Of a DNA stretch of 64,000 nucleotides, positions 7,823 through 17,099 are shown piece by piece. The position numbers and the translations under genes were made by a program. The stretch lies in NCBI GenBank assembly GCA_934573735.1, contig CAKTMC010000010.1:22115-86114 (forward strand). Direction: 5' to 3'. Numbering within the stretch: the stretch's first letter is position 1; every line of letters begins with the position of its first letter. The DNA comes from an uncultured Oscillospiraceae bacterium (GTDB lineage: Bacteria > Bacillota > Clostridia > Oscillospirales > Oscillospiraceae). The notes beneath the pieces are model-generated. The model was not told where the DNA came from. It was given only the letters and a program-made list of their open reading frames with translations, and did no database searches.

Positions 7823-8512
7823 ATGAAAAAGATACTTGTTCTTGAGGATGAAGCAAATATCCGCAGCTTTGTGGTAATCAACCTGCGCCGCAGCGGTTTT
7901 GAGCCCATCGAGGCCGAAAACGGAGAAATGGCGCTTGAGAAGCTCCGGCAAAATCCCGACATCTGCCTTGCGCTGCTGGACGTGATGCTGCCCGATATCG
8001 ACGGCTTTGAGGTCTGCCGCCGCATCCGCGCCACCGGCTCCAAGATGGGTATAATCATGCTCACGGCAAAAAGTCAGGAGATAGACAAGGTCACCGGGCT
8101 TATGACCGGCGCGGACGACTATGTTACAAAGCCCTTCTCCCCCGCAGAGCTTACCGCGAGGGTGGACGCGCTCATTCGCCGTCTCGGTATCGACGAGGAC
8201 GAGAAGCACTCCGTCGAGGTCGTCAGCGGCCCCTTTGTGCTCAACGTCAGAAACAGGACGCTTGAAAAGAACGGTCAGCGCCTGAAGCTTACGCAGATAG
8301 AGTATCTTCTCATGAAGCTCTTTATGGAAAACCCCGGCAAGGCGATGAGCCGCGAGGATATTCTCACCGCCGTCTGGGGCAAGGAATTCGGAGGCGAGCT
8401 CAAGACCGTTGACGTAAACATCCGCCGCCTGAGAATAAAAATCGAGTCTGACCCGACGGAGCCGGAATTTCTGACGACCGTATGGGGCTACGGCTACAAG
8501 TGGGGCTACTGA
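7823..8512 (+). CDS. OmpR/PhoB-family response regulator
   Basis: A 229-residue DNA-binding response regulator. The receiver domain (1-120) has the acidic pocket LEDE, the phospho-acceptor Asp53 in LLDVMLP, Thr/Ala at TAKS and the invariant Lys103 in VTKPFSP. A winged-helix output domain follows (about 135-228), ending TVWGYGYKWGY as in PhoB-type regulators. The start is preceded by AGGGGGA. The partner kinase begins 42 bp downstream on the same strand. No target genes can be named: the next genes are housekeeping, so the regulon probably lies elsewhere. Confidence 0.95.
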   Translation: MKKILVLEDEANIRSFVVINLRRSGFEPIEAENGEMALEKLRQNPDICLALLDVMLPDIDGFEVCRRIRATGSKMGIIMLTAKSQEIDKVTGLMTGADDYVTKPFSPAELTARVDALIRRLGIDEDEKHSVEVVSGPFVLNVRNRTLEKNGQRLKLTQIEYLLMKLFMENPGKAMSREDILTAVWGKEFGGELKTVDVNIRRLRIKIESDPTEPEFLTTVWGYGYKWGY

Positions 8513-8554
8513 GCCGGATAATATAAATATAATAAAAAACACGGAAGTAATTTA

Positions 8555-9544
8555 ATGTATAAGAACCTCAGATTTCAGCTTTTTGCCTCGAGCATGGCGG
8601 CGATAGTGCTGCTGCTGCTTGCGGTGTGGTTTATAACACGGGCAATGTATATTCCCGCGATAATAATTATCGTATTGATGTGCATATTCATCGTCGGCGT
8701 CAACATCTGGTTTTCGCGCTATGTGTCGGAGCCTATAGAGAGCCTGACCGAGGCCGCGGGGCGCATCGCCGCCGGGAGCTACGGCGTAAAAATCGAGAAG
8801 TCGAGCGACAATGAGCTTGGTCGCCTCACCGATGAGCTGAACAATATGTCGGAGAAGGTCGCCGTGGCGGAAAAGTCGCGCACCGAGTTTATATCGCAGG
8901 TGTCGCACGAGCTGCGTACCCCGCTCACCGCGATAACCGGCTGGGCGGAGACCATCGCCTTTGACGAGGCGGTGCAGGGCGACTCGCTGCGCGGCATCAA
9001 CATCATCTCCAAGGAGGCGGAGCGCCTGACCGGGATGGTGTCGGAGATGCTTGAGTTTACGCGCATACAGGACGGGCGCTTTAATCTGCGGATAGAGCTT
9101 ATCGACATTGCCGCCGAGCTTGAGGACGCGATATTCACCTATGGCGAGCTTATGCGTCAGGCGGGCATCGACGTAAACTACACTCAGCCCCCCGCCGAGA
9201 TACCGCTCATCCCCGGCGACCCGGAGCGGCTGAAGCAGGTGTTTCTCAACCTGCTTGACAACGCCGCAAAGCACGGCGGAGACGGAAAAAAGGTGGACGT
9301 TGCGCTCTCCTCGGACGCCGAGGGCGTACATATCAGCATACGCGACTACGGGCGCGGTATCCCGACGGGCGAGCTGCCGCACGTCAAGGAGAAGTTTTAT
9401 AAGGGCAGCTCAAAAAATCGCGGCACCGGCATAGGTCTTGCCGTATGCGACGAGATAATCACGCGGCACAGCGGCGCGCTCGAGATAGAAAACGCGGAGG
9501 GCGGCGGCTGCATCGCAAAAATAACTTTACCTATCAGTAACTAA
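8555..9544 (+). CDS. Sensor histidine kinase, short-loop type
   Basis: A 329-residue membrane histidine kinase paired with the preceding regulator. Two membrane helices (about 10-28 and 32-52) are joined by only a few residues, so there is no extracytoplasmic sensor domain and the signal is probably read in or near the membrane. A HAMP domain follows (52-105), then the dimerisation/phosphoacceptor helix with His118 in SQVSHELRTPLTAITGW. The ATPase domain has an N box (NLLDNAAKHG), a G1 box (DYGRGIP) and a G2 box (GTGIGLAV). It ends 9 bp before the yqhQ start, so these genes may form one operon. The stimulus is unknown. Confidence 0.93.
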   Translation: MYKNLRFQLFASSMAAIVLLLLAVWFITRAMYIPAIIIIVLMCIFIVGVNIWFSRYVSEPIESLTEAAGRIAAGSYGVKIEKSSDNELGRLTDELNNMSEKVAVAEKSRTEFISQVSHELRTPLTAITGWAETIAFDEAVQGDSLRGINIISKEAERLTGMVSEMLEFTRIQDGRFNLRIELIDIAAELEDAIFTYGELMRQAGIDVNYTQPPAEIPLIPGDPERLKQVFLNLLDNAAKHGGDGKKVDVALSSDAEGVHISIRDYGRGIPTGELPHVKEKFYKGSSKNRGTGIGLAVCDEIITRHSGALEIENAEGGGCIAKITLPISN

Positions 9545-9553
9545 GGAGAAAGC

Positions 9554-10495
9554 ATGGCAAATAACAAAGACTGCGGCTTCCGCACCTCGATAGGCGGACA
9601 GGCGCTCATAGAAGGCATACTCATGCGCGGCCCGAAGAAGCTGGCCATCGTCTGCCGCACGGCGGAGGGGCTTGTGGAAAAGGTCGACGAGCTAAAGCTG
9701 CTAAAGGACAAATACCCGATATTCGGCTGGCCGTTCATCCGCGGCTGCGTGACCTTTATCGACTCCATGATAAAGGGTATGCAGGCGCTTACCTACTCCG
9801 CGGAGCTTGTGCCCGTTGAGGAGCAGGAGCCGGATAAGCTCGACCAGTGGATAGAAAAGCACTTCTCCGCCGAGAAGGCCTCAAAAATCATCATCGGCAC
9901 GGCGGTGGTGCTCGGTATCGCGCTCGCGCTGTTTCTCTTCATCTTCCTGCCGACCCTGATAGTCGGGCTTATAAAGCCGCTGACGCAAAATCTCGTGCTG
10001 AGAAATCTCTCCGAGGGCGTCGTGAAGATTATTATTCTGCTTGCCTATATGCGCCTTTGCTGCTGCGTAAGCGACGTAAAGCGCCTGTTTTCCTATCACG
10101 GCGCGGAGCATAAGACCATATTCTGCTACGAGCACGGCAAGCCCCTCACGGTGGAAAACGTCAGGACGGAGTCCCGCTTCCACCCGCGCTGCGGCACGAG
10201 CTTTCTGCTTGTGGTCGTTGTCGTCAGCATACTTGTAAACTCCGTCGTCACCCTGACAAACAGCTTTGCGCGCATGGGAGCGCATCTGCTGCTGCTTCCC
10301 ATAGTCGTCGGCATAAGCTATGAGATAAACCTCTGGTGCGGCAGGCACGACAACCGGCTCTCCGCATTTCTCTCCGCGCCCGGCAAGTGGCTCCAGCATA
10401 TGACCACAAACGAGCCGGACGACGGCATGATAGAGTGCGCGATACGCGCAATGGAGCTTGTTATTCCCGAGGAAAAGGGCAGTGACGCATGGTAA
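9554..10495 (+). CDS. yqhQ: YqhQ-family membrane protein (DUF1385)
   Basis: A 313-residue DUF1385 protein. Family signatures are the N-terminal RTSIGGQALIEGILMRGP, the central FSYHGAEHKTIFCYEHG and RFHPRCGTSFLL. Hydrophobic helices occur near 110-135 and 215-255. Its biochemical role is unknown; in Clostridia and Bacillus it usually sits next to prmC and prfA, as here with prmC 21 bp downstream. The conserved His/Cys residues suggest metal binding, which is inference. It starts 9 bp after the histidine kinase gene with GGAGA as ribosome binding site. Confidence 0.93.
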   Translation: MANNKDCGFRTSIGGQALIEGILMRGPKKLAIVCRTAEGLVEKVDELKLLKDKYPIFGWPFIRGCVTFIDSMIKGMQALTYSAELVPVEEQEPDKLDQWIEKHFSAEKASKIIIGTAVVLGIALALFLFIFLPTLIVGLIKPLTQNLVLRNLSEGVVKIIILLAYMRLCCCVSDVKRLFSYHGAEHKTIFCYEHGKPLTVENVRTESRFHPRCGTSFLLVVVVVSILVNSVVTLTNSFARMGAHLLLLPIVVGISYEINLWCGRHDNRLSAFLSAPGKWLQHMTTNEPDDGMIECAIRAMELVIPEEKGSDAW

Positions 10496-10516
10496 TGCAG
10501 AATTGAGGATGGCAGG

Positions 10517-11371
10517 ATGAAAACCTATAACGATATCTATCTTGAGACGCGCAACGCCCTGAGAGCAAACGACATCGAGGGCTATACTCTGGAGGCGCGG
10601 CTGCTGGTCGCAACGGCGGCGGGCAAGTCCGTGTCGGAGCTGCTGCGGGACATCAACCTATACACCACAAGCGCCTTTGACGCAAGGGTCCAGGAGCTTA
10701 CGCGCCGCCGCCTCTCCGGGGAGCCGGTCGCGTATATCACGGGCGCATGGGAGTTTTACGGGCTTCCGATGAAGGTCACGCCCGACGTGCTCATCCCGAG
10801 GATGGACACGGAGCTTTTGGTGGACACCGCCAAGGAGCTTCTTCTCGGCAGGAAGATGGACGCGCGCATACTTGACCTCTGCTGCGGCAGCGGCTGCATC
10901 GCCTGCGCCCTGGGGCATGAGCTTCCGGCGACAAAGCTTGTTGCGGTGGACATAAGCGCGAACGCCCTTGAGATAGCAAGGGAAAACTTTGCCGCAAACC
11001 GTCTCAGCTCCCGCGCCATCTGCCTGCAGGCGGACGCCACCTCGTCTCCGCCGATGAGCATAGGTCAGTTTGACATGATAGTTTCAAACCCGCCCTATAT
11101 CGCAAGCAGCGAGATAATGACGCTCGACCCCTCCGTGCGCGACTATGAGCCGATATGGGCGCTTGACGGCGGCGAGGACGGCTATCGCTTTTATAAGGCG
11201 ATAATAAAATACTGGAAGAGTCTCCTCCGTCCGGGCGGATATCTGCTGTTTGAGGTCGGCGAGGGACAGGCGGACACCGTAAAGGAGATGCTCAGCTCCG
11301 CGGGCTTCCGCGCCGTCGGCTCAAGGCTCGATACGCTTGAGATCGAGCGCGTCGTGATAGGCAGGATGTGA
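10517..11371 (+). CDS. prmC: Release factor N5-glutamine methyltransferase
   Basis: A 284-residue PrmC, which methylates the GGQ glutamine of peptide release factors RF1/RF2 with S-adenosylmethionine. An N-terminal helical domain is followed by RRLSGEPVAYITGAWEFYGLPMKV, the SAM-binding motif LDLCCGSGCIACAL, and the catalytic NPPY in IVSNPPYIASSEI. The length is normal. The usual neighbour prfA is not in this window; a small membrane-protein gene follows after 1 bp and then recA. Its place behind yqhQ matches the common Firmicutes order. Confidence 0.94.
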   Translation: MKTYNDIYLETRNALRANDIEGYTLEARLLVATAAGKSVSELLRDINLYTTSAFDARVQELTRRRLSGEPVAYITGAWEFYGLPMKVTPDVLIPRMDTELLVDTAKELLLGRKMDARILDLCCGSGCIACALGHELPATKLVAVDISANALEIARENFAANRLSSRAICLQADATSSPPMSIGQFDMIVSNPPYIASSEIMTLDPSVRDYEPIWALDGGEDGYRFYKAIIKYWKSLLRPGGYLLFEVGEGQADTVKEMLSSAGFRAVGSRLDTLEIERVVIGRM

Positions 11372-11372
11372 G

Positions 11373-11669
11373 ATGAAGACGGAAAAGAGGCCGAAATTTG
11401 CGCTCATTCACGGAATAATCAACCTCGTCCTCCCCGTTGTACCCGTCCTGATGCACAGCGGCTTATTCGGCAGCGCCGAAAACGCATGGGAACACATATG
11501 GCTTATTTTAGCCGTGCAGCTTTTGCCCCCGGTCTCGGCGCTTGCGGGAATGGTCATAGCGGGAATTCAGCTGAAGAAAAGCTCTGCCGGGAGCATAAGG
11601 CTCGGGCTTTTGCTGTCCTGCTGCGGACTTGCGCTGCACATCGTTTTCAGGTATGTGCTGAAAATATAG
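11373..11669 (+). CDS. Small membrane protein of unknown function
   Basis: A 98-residue protein I do not recognise. It has three likely membrane helices (about 9-28, 40-63 and 75-95) separated by short polar loops with Lys/Ser/Arg. The ATG follows the prmC stop codon by one base, so it is almost certainly translated from the prmC message. Codon use looks like that of its neighbours. No catalytic motif is visible. Confidence 0.6.
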   Translation: MKTEKRPKFALIHGIINLVLPVVPVLMHSGLFGSAENAWEHIWLILAVQLLPPVSALAGMVIAGIQLKKSSAGSIRLGLLLSCCGLALHIVFRYVLKI

Positions 11670-11720
11670 TAAAATATAGTAATTATAATATAGCTTATAA
11701 TATGACAAAGGAGAGCTACC

Positions 11721-12824
11721 ATGGCAGAAAAGAAAAAAACCGTGCCGGTCGTCGCCACCGCCGCGACCGACAAGAAGAAGGCGCTTGAAACCGCCATCGC
11801 AAGAATAGAAAAAGACTACGGCAAGGGCACCATCATGCGCCTTGGCGACGATATCCCCGTAAACGTAGAGGCCTTGTCCACCGGCTCGCTCTCCCTTGAC
11901 CTTGCCCTCGGCATAGGCGGCGTGCCCCGCGGACGTATAGTTGAGATATACGGACCCGAGGCCTCCGGTAAGACCACGCTTGCGCTGCACGTTGTCGCCT
12001 CCGCGCAGAAAAACGGCGGCGACGCCGCGTATATAGACGTTGAGCACGCTCTGGAGCCGGCATACGCCCGCGCCCTCGGCGTTGATATCGACAGTCTCCT
12101 CATCTCTCAGCCGGACACCGGCGAGCAGGCGCTCGACATTGCCGAGTCCCTTGTCCGCTCCGGCGCTATCGACGTGCTTGTTATCGACTCCGTTGCCGCG
12201 CTCATCCCCCGCGTTGAGCTTGAGGGCGAGGTCGGCGATACCGTTGTCGGCGCTCTGGCGCGTCTGATGTCTCAGGCAATGCGCCGTCTTGCCGGCGCGA
12301 TAAGCAAGAATAACTGCACCGTCATCTTCATAAACCAGCTTCGTCAGAAGATAGGCGTCATGTACGGCAACCCCGAGACTACCCCCGGCGGTCTGGCGCT
12401 CAAGTATTACGCCTCCGTGCGTATCGACGTGCGCCGCATCGAGACGCTGAAAAACGGCACGGAGATGATAGGCAACCGCACCCGCGCCAAGGTCGTCAAG
12501 AACAAGGTCGCGCCCCCCTTCCGCGAGGCGGAGTTTGACATCATGTACGGCGAGGGCATATCCAAGATAGGCGAGATAGTTGACCTCGGCGTAAAGCTTG
12601 AGATCATCGACAAGGCCGGCGCATGGTTTACCGTGGACGGTCAGCGCGTTCAGGGTCGTGACGCGGTCAAGGAATATCTCCGTCAAAACCCCGAGGTCTG
12701 CGACAAGATAGAGCAGGAGATACGCGAAAACTCCTATAAGCTCATGAGTCCGCAGGCGCGCAAGGCGGCTCAGGTCTCCGGCCGCGCCGTCGATATCAGC
12801 GCCGCCGACTTTGAAGAGGAATAA
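11721..12824 (+). CDS. recA: Recombinase RecA
   Basis: A 367-residue RecA, the ATP-dependent strand-exchange protein of homologous recombination and the SOS co-protease. The Walker A GPEASGKTT is at 78-86. Next come AAYIDVEHALEP, the Walker B LLISQPDTGEQALDI region, the DNA-binding loops (VALIPRVELEGEVGD and FINQLRQKIGVMYGNPETTPGG) and the conserved ARKAAQ-type C-terminal region. The length is standard. A strong GGAG site precedes the ATG. recX starts 6 bp downstream. I see no clear Gram-positive LexA box directly upstream. Confidence 0.98.
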   Translation: MAEKKKTVPVVATAATDKKKALETAIARIEKDYGKGTIMRLGDDIPVNVEALSTGSLSLDLALGIGGVPRGRIVEIYGPEASGKTTLALHVVASAQKNGGDAAYIDVEHALEPAYARALGVDIDSLLISQPDTGEQALDIAESLVRSGAIDVLVIDSVAALIPRVELEGEVGDTVVGALARLMSQAMRRLAGAISKNNCTVIFINQLRQKIGVMYGNPETTPGGLALKYYASVRIDVRRIETLKNGTEMIGNRTRAKVVKNKVAPPFREAEFDIMYGEGISKIGEIVDLGVKLEIIDKAGAWFTVDGQRVQGRDAVKEYLRQNPEVCDKIEQEIRENSYKLMSPQARKAAQVSGRAVDISAADFEEE

Positions 12825-12830
12825 GCGAGC

Positions 12831-13445
12831 ATGACAGTCACAGCTCTCAGGCAGACCTCCCCCGACCGCATCACGCTGGTGCTGGACGAGACGGAGGAGC
12901 TGAAGACCACGCTCGGCGTTGTCACCGAGCACAGGCTCTATAAGGGCGCGGAGCTTGACGATAAGGAGGCCGGGCTTCTTCGCCGCGACTCCGCCCGCGC
13001 CCTTGCCCGTGAGCGCGCCATAACGCTCACCTCAAGGCGTATGTACTCGCGCAGGGAGCTGCGCGATAAGCTGATAGCAAAGGGCGAGGAGGCCGACATC
13101 GCGGATTACTGCGTGGACTGGCTTGCCGAGCGCGGTATGCTTGACGATGCTCTCTACGCCGCCGCCATCGTCCGCCACTACTCGGCAAAGAGCATGGGCG
13201 CTGCGCGTATCCGCGTGGAGCTGAAGCGCCGCGGGATAGACCGCGAGCTATGGGACGAGGCTCTTGAGACCCTGCCTGACGCGAGCAACGCTCTCGACCG
13301 CTATATACGCTTCCGCCTCCCCGATCCCTACGATTCAGCCGCCATGCGCAGGCTCAACGAAACGCTGTACCGGCGCGGCTACGCATGGGAGGATATACAC
13401 GCGGCCATGAAAAGATACCTTACCGAATACGAGGAAAACCGATGA
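12831..13445 (+). CDS. recX: Regulatory protein RecX
   Basis: A 204-residue RecX, which modulates RecA filament assembly. It has three-helix repeat modules: ALTSRRMYSRRELRDKLIAKG, DYCVDWLAERGMLDDALYAAAIVRHY and AARIRVELKRRGIDRELWDEAL. The N-terminal 55 residues are extended, as in many Clostridia homologues. Its position directly after recA and its helical-repeat pattern fix the assignment. Its TGA overlaps the start of rimO (ATGA), so recA, recX and rimO are probably read as one message. Confidence 0.9.
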   Translation: MTVTALRQTSPDRITLVLDETEELKTTLGVVTEHRLYKGAELDDKEAGLLRRDSARALARERAITLTSRRMYSRRELRDKLIAKGEEADIADYCVDWLAERGMLDDALYAAAIVRHYSAKSMGAARIRVELKRRGIDRELWDEALETLPDASNALDRYIRFRLPDPYDSAAMRRLNETLYRRGYAWEDIHAAMKRYLTEYEENR

Positions 13446-14755
13446 AAACATTTGCCATGATATCACTTGGCTGCGCCAAAAATCTGGTCAACAGCGAGCA
13501 GATGCTCTACCTCATGAGCGAGGCGGGCTTTGAGCTTGTGCCCGACCCTGACGGCGCAGACCTTGCAATAGTCAACACCTGCGGCTTTATCGACGCTGCA
13601 AAGACCGAGGCCATAGACAATATATTGGATATGGCGGAGCTCAAAAAGGCGGGCAGGCTCGGCGGGCTCATCGTCACGGGCTGTCTCGCGGAGCGCTATA
13701 AGGACTCGATTTTAGAGGAGCTGCCCGAGATAGACGCGGTGCTCGGCGTGGGCAGCTTCGGAGACATTGTCGCCGCGGCAAACAGCGTCGCCGAGGGGCG
13801 CCCGCTCAGTCTCTTCGGCAGCAACAGCGCCGCCGTGGACGAGATACCCCGCGTCGTCTCCACCGGTCCGGGCTGGGCGTATCTCCGCATCGCCGAGGGC
13901 TGCGATAACTTCTGCGCCTTCTGCGCCATTCCCTACATACGCGGCCGCTACCGCTCCCGTCCGATAGAAAACATACTTGACGAGGCGCGTGAGCTTGTCT
14001 CGCACGGCAATAAGGAGCTTATCGTCATTGCGCAGGATATCACGCGCTACGGCACGGATATCTACGGCAAGCGCAGTCTTGCCCGCCTCTGCCATGAGCT
14101 TGCCGGGATAGAGGGAGTCGAGTGGATAAGGCTCCACTATCTCTACCCCGACCAGTTTGACGATGAGCTTATAGACGAGCTTGCCGCAAACGACAAGGTC
14201 GTCAAGTATCTCGACATTCCCATTCAGCACATCAATAACGCCATATTAAAGCGCATGAACCGGCGCGGCACCGGCGATGAGATACGCGCCCTGTTCAAGA
14301 CTCTGCGTGAGCGCATCCCCGGTCTTGTCCTGCGCACAAGCCTTATCGCGGGGCTTCCCGGCGAGGGCGAGGCGGAGTTTGAGGAGCTTTGCGAGTTTCT
14401 GCACGAGGCGCGCATTGAGCGTGTCGGCGTGTTCCCCTTCTCCCCCGAGGAGGGCACCCCCGCCGCCAAAATGGAGCACGTTGATGAGGAGGAGGCCTGC
14501 CGCCGCGCTGATTTAATAATGCAGCTTCAGGCCCCGATAATGGACGATTTCTGTCAGAGCTTCGTCGGAAGGACTATAAGGGTACTCTGCGTGGGCTACG
14601 ATGAGGAGCTTCAGCGCTGCATCGGCCGCAGCTATGCCGACTCCCCGGACATTGACGGGCTGGTCTATTTCAGCGGCCGCTGTCCCGAGGGCGAGATGAC
14701 CGAGGTCGAGATAAGCGGCGCGGATGACGGTATGCTCATCGGCGACGAGATATAA
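13442..14755 (+). CDS. rimO: Ribosomal protein S12 methylthiotransferase RimO
   Basis: A 437-residue radical SAM methylthiotransferase that modifies the conserved Asp of ribosomal protein S12. The UPF0004 domain begins SLGCAKNLVNSEQM with the first cluster cysteines (also NTCGFID and VTGCLAE). The radical SAM motif CDNFCAFCAIP follows. A C-terminal TRAM domain ends the protein. SLGCAKN and RimO-type GSFGDI separate it from MiaB. I chose the ATG at 13442, which overlaps the recX stop in ATGA; a longer in-frame start at 13385 lies inside recX and adds unrelated residues. Confidence 0.95.
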   Translation: MKTFAMISLGCAKNLVNSEQMLYLMSEAGFELVPDPDGADLAIVNTCGFIDAAKTEAIDNILDMAELKKAGRLGGLIVTGCLAERYKDSILEELPEIDAVLGVGSFGDIVAAANSVAEGRPLSLFGSNSAAVDEIPRVVSTGPGWAYLRIAEGCDNFCAFCAIPYIRGRYRSRPIENILDEARELVSHGNKELIVIAQDITRYGTDIYGKRSLARLCHELAGIEGVEWIRLHYLYPDQFDDELIDELAANDKVVKYLDIPIQHINNAILKRMNRRGTGDEIRALFKTLRERIPGLVLRTSLIAGLPGEGEAEFEELCEFLHEARIERVGVFPFSPEEGTPAAKMEHVDEEEACRRADLIMQLQAPIMDDFCQSFVGRTIRVLCVGYDEELQRCIGRSYADSPDIDGLVYFSGRCPEGEMTEVEISGADDGMLIGDEI

Positions 14756-14778
14756 GAAGATAAAATAGAGGTGTGAGC

Positions 14779-15303
14779 ATGAATACAACTGCAAATAAGA
14801 TAACTATGTTCCGCATTGTCCTTATCCCCGTTTTTCTGGTTCTGGCATATTTGGGGCTGAGCTATTGGGCACTCGCGGTTTACATAATTGCCTGTCTCTC
14901 CGATGTGGCTGACGGCTATATTGCGCGGCACTACAATCAGGTTTCAAACTTCGGCAAGTTTGTTGACCCGCTGGCGGATAAAATGCTTGTGCTGTCCGCG
15001 ATGTGCTTTTTCGTCGAGAACGGGCAGATGCCCGGCTGGGCTGTCGCCATCGTGCTGTTTCGTGAGTTTGCCGTCTCCGGTCTACGTCTTATCGCTGTGG
15101 AGCAGGGTCACGTCATCGCGGCGGCGCGCTCGGGCAAGATAAAGACCGGCTGCACCATGGTAGGTCTCGGCGCAATGCTCGTGTTCGGGCAGCAGTACCC
15201 GGTCGTTGACCTTGTATGCTACATTCTTATAATCGCCACCACGGTATATTCGGGCGTGGAGTATTTTGTCGTCAACCGTGCGGTTTTTAAGTCACAGTCT
15301 TGA
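14779..15303 (+). CDS. pgsA: CDP-diacylglycerol-glycerol-3-phosphate 3-phosphatidyltransferase
   Basis: A 174-residue integral membrane enzyme that makes phosphatidylglycerol phosphate, the first step to phosphatidylglycerol. The CDP-alcohol phosphotransferase motif is present in full as DVADGYIARHYNQVSNFG followed by KFVDPLADK, with all catalytic aspartates. Helices surround it, and NKITMFRIVLIPVF at the N terminus is typical of PgsA. The ATG at 14779 gives good spacing from GAGGTG; a GTG two codons upstream (14773) is possible. It lies 23 bp after rimO. Confidence 0.93.
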   Translation: MNTTANKITMFRIVLIPVFLVLAYLGLSYWALAVYIIACLSDVADGYIARHYNQVSNFGKFVDPLADKMLVLSAMCFFVENGQMPGWAVAIVLFREFAVSGLRLIAVEQGHVIAAARSGKIKTGCTMVGLGAMLVFGQQYPVVDLVCYILIIATTVYSGVEYFVVNRAVFKSQS

Positions 15304-15321
15304 TAGATTTTTGGAGGATAT

Positions 15322-16773
15322 ATGAAGCTTTATAACTCAGCCACCAGACAGCGCGAGGAATTCGTGCCCAATCACCCCGATATAGTAAAGATGTACACCT
15401 GCGGCCCCACGGTCTATCACTTTGCCCATATCGGCAACCTTCGCTCTTATATCATGGAGGACATTCTGGAAAAGTACCTGCGCTACGTCGGCTATAACGT
15501 CAAGCGCGTCATGAATATCACCGACGTCGGGCACCTGACCTCGGATGCCGACGAGGGCGAGGACAAGATGCTCAAGGGCGCACAGCGCGAGCATAAGAGC
15601 GTAATGGAGATAGCAAAGTTCTATACCGACGCCTTCTTCTCCGACTGCGCAAAGCTCAACATCAAGACCCCGGACGTGGTCGAGCCTGCGACAAACTGCA
15701 TCGACGAGTATATCAAGATAATAAGCAGGCTCATGGACACGGGCTATGCGTATTTTGCCGGCGGCAACGTCTATTTTGACACCTCCAAGCTTGAAAGATA
15801 TTATATCTTCAACGACTTCAACGAGGAGGATCTTGCGGTCGGCGTGCGCGAGGGCGTCGAGGAGGACAGCAATAAGCGCAATAAAAACGACTTTGTCCTC
15901 TGGTTTACCAAGTCCAAGTTTGAGGATCAGGCGCTCAAGTGGGACTCCCCCTGGGGCGTGGGCTATCCGGGCTGGCACATTGAGTGCTCCGGCATATCCA
16001 TGAAGCATCTGGGCGAGGATCTGGACATTCACTGCGGCGGCATCGACAATGCCTTCCCGCATCACACCAATGAGATAGCGCAGTCCGAGGCCTACCTCGG
16101 TCACAAGTGGTGCAACTACTGGATGCACGTCCTGCACCTCAATACCGGCAGCGGCAAGATGTCAAAGTCCAAGGGTGAGTTCTTGACCGTATCTCTGCTC
16201 GAGCAGAAGGGCTATGATCCGCTTGCCTACCGTCTCTTCTGCCTCCAGAGCCACTACCGCAAGTCGCTTGTGTTTACATGGGAAAACCTTGATAACGCAC
16301 AGGTCACTTATAATAAGCTTATCGCCAAGGTCGCGGCGCTCAAGCCCGCCGACACGGAGCCGGACGCCGAGGCGGTCAAGGCACTGCGCGAGAAGTTCTG
16401 CGCCGCGCTCGACAACGACCTGAATACCTCCCTTGCCGTCACCGCGCTCTACGATGTGCTCAAGTATAAGACCGACGATGCGACAAAGCTCTATGTGCTG
16501 GCGGATTTTGACCGCGTGCTGGGGCTTGACCTCGTCAAGAAGGGCGAGGCAAAGCGCGAGGAGCTCAAGAAGCAGACCGCGGCCGCCGGTCAGTTCACCG
16601 TCATATCCGAGAGCGGCGAGCAGGACAGCGAGATCGAGGCAAAGATAATGGCGCGTCAGGACGCGAAAAAGGCCAAGAACTTTGCCGAGGCGGATCGCAT
16701 CCGTGATGAGCTCAAGGCGCAGGGCATAGAAATCACCGATATCCCCCACGGCGCAAGGTGGAAGAGAATTTAA
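15322..16773 (+). CDS. cysS: Cysteinyl-tRNA synthetase
   Basis: A 483-residue class I aminoacyl-tRNA synthetase charging tRNA-Cys. The zinc ligand Cys27 lies in YTCGPTVYHFAHIGNLR with HIGN at 36-39. The other zinc ligands are in WHIECSGIS and in the FPHHTNEIAQSEA segment, and the KMSKS loop is in GSGKMSKSKGEF. The C-terminal DALR-type helical domain ends IEITDIPHGARWKRI, the usual CysRS terminus. There are only 18 bp between pgsA and this gene, so no T-box leader is present. A strong hairpin terminator follows at 16793. Confidence 0.97.
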   Translation: MKLYNSATRQREEFVPNHPDIVKMYTCGPTVYHFAHIGNLRSYIMEDILEKYLRYVGYNVKRVMNITDVGHLTSDADEGEDKMLKGAQREHKSVMEIAKFYTDAFFSDCAKLNIKTPDVVEPATNCIDEYIKIISRLMDTGYAYFAGGNVYFDTSKLERYYIFNDFNEEDLAVGVREGVEEDSNKRNKNDFVLWFTKSKFEDQALKWDSPWGVGYPGWHIECSGISMKHLGEDLDIHCGGIDNAFPHHTNEIAQSEAYLGHKWCNYWMHVLHLNTGSGKMSKSKGEFLTVSLLEQKGYDPLAYRLFCLQSHYRKSLVFTWENLDNAQVTYNKLIAKVAALKPADTEPDAEAVKALREKFCAALDNDLNTSLAVTALYDVLKYKTDDATKLYVLADFDRVLGLDLVKKGEAKREELKKQTAAAGQFTVISESGEQDSEIEAKIMARQDAKKAKNFAEADRIRDELKAQGIEITDIPHGARWKRI

Positions 16774-16792
16774 TCGTATTGTTATATACTGC

Positions 16793-16828
16793 AAAGCCCC
16801 TATGCGGATTTGTCCGCATAGGGGCTTT
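16793..16828 (+). terminator. Hairpin terminator after cysS
   Basis: A 16-bp perfect stem AAAGCCCCTATGCGGA pairs with its complement around a short loop, 19 bp after the cysS stop codon. The T-tract is short. Confidence 0.75.
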
Positions 16829-16849
16829 GAGCGTGAATCGGGGCGCTAA

Positions 16850-17077
16850 AGCTTCCCCCTTTAGGGGGAAGTACCTCGCCCCGCGAAGCGCTGCCCCTCT
16901 TAGGGGAAGTCCCCAGTGCGCACACTGGGGAAAGGGGTCGCCGGGGTGAGATACGGCGCAGACCGGAAAAGACAGAACGCAGTGCGGACCTTTCTTTTCC
17001 CTATTGGCAGTCTCTCAGCCTCGGAGACCCCTCAGTCACCTTCGGTGACAGCTCCCCTAAAAGGGGCGCCAAGGGCG
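16850..17077 (+). repeat. Intergenic repeat family R1, copy a
   Basis: About 200 bp of a family found six times in this window. It begins with GC-rich palindromes (CCCCTCTTAGGGG and CCCCAGTGCGCACACTGGGG). The core reads GGAAAAGACAGAACGCAGTGCGGAC and CTTTTCCCTATTGGCAGTCTCTC with small changes between copies. It ends CAGCTCCCCTAAAAGGGGCGCC-AAGGGCG. A second outer palindrome GCTTCCCCCTTTAGGGGGAAG precedes it. The short open frames it contains are not believed to be genes. Confidence 0.85.
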
Positions 17078-17099
17078 AAGTATAAATCGACGCAACTCG

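Noticed and set aside
15304..15321. T-box leader before cysS.
   Set aside because: Only 18 bp separate pgsA and cysS, so there is no room; metG likewise follows VanW by 41 bp.
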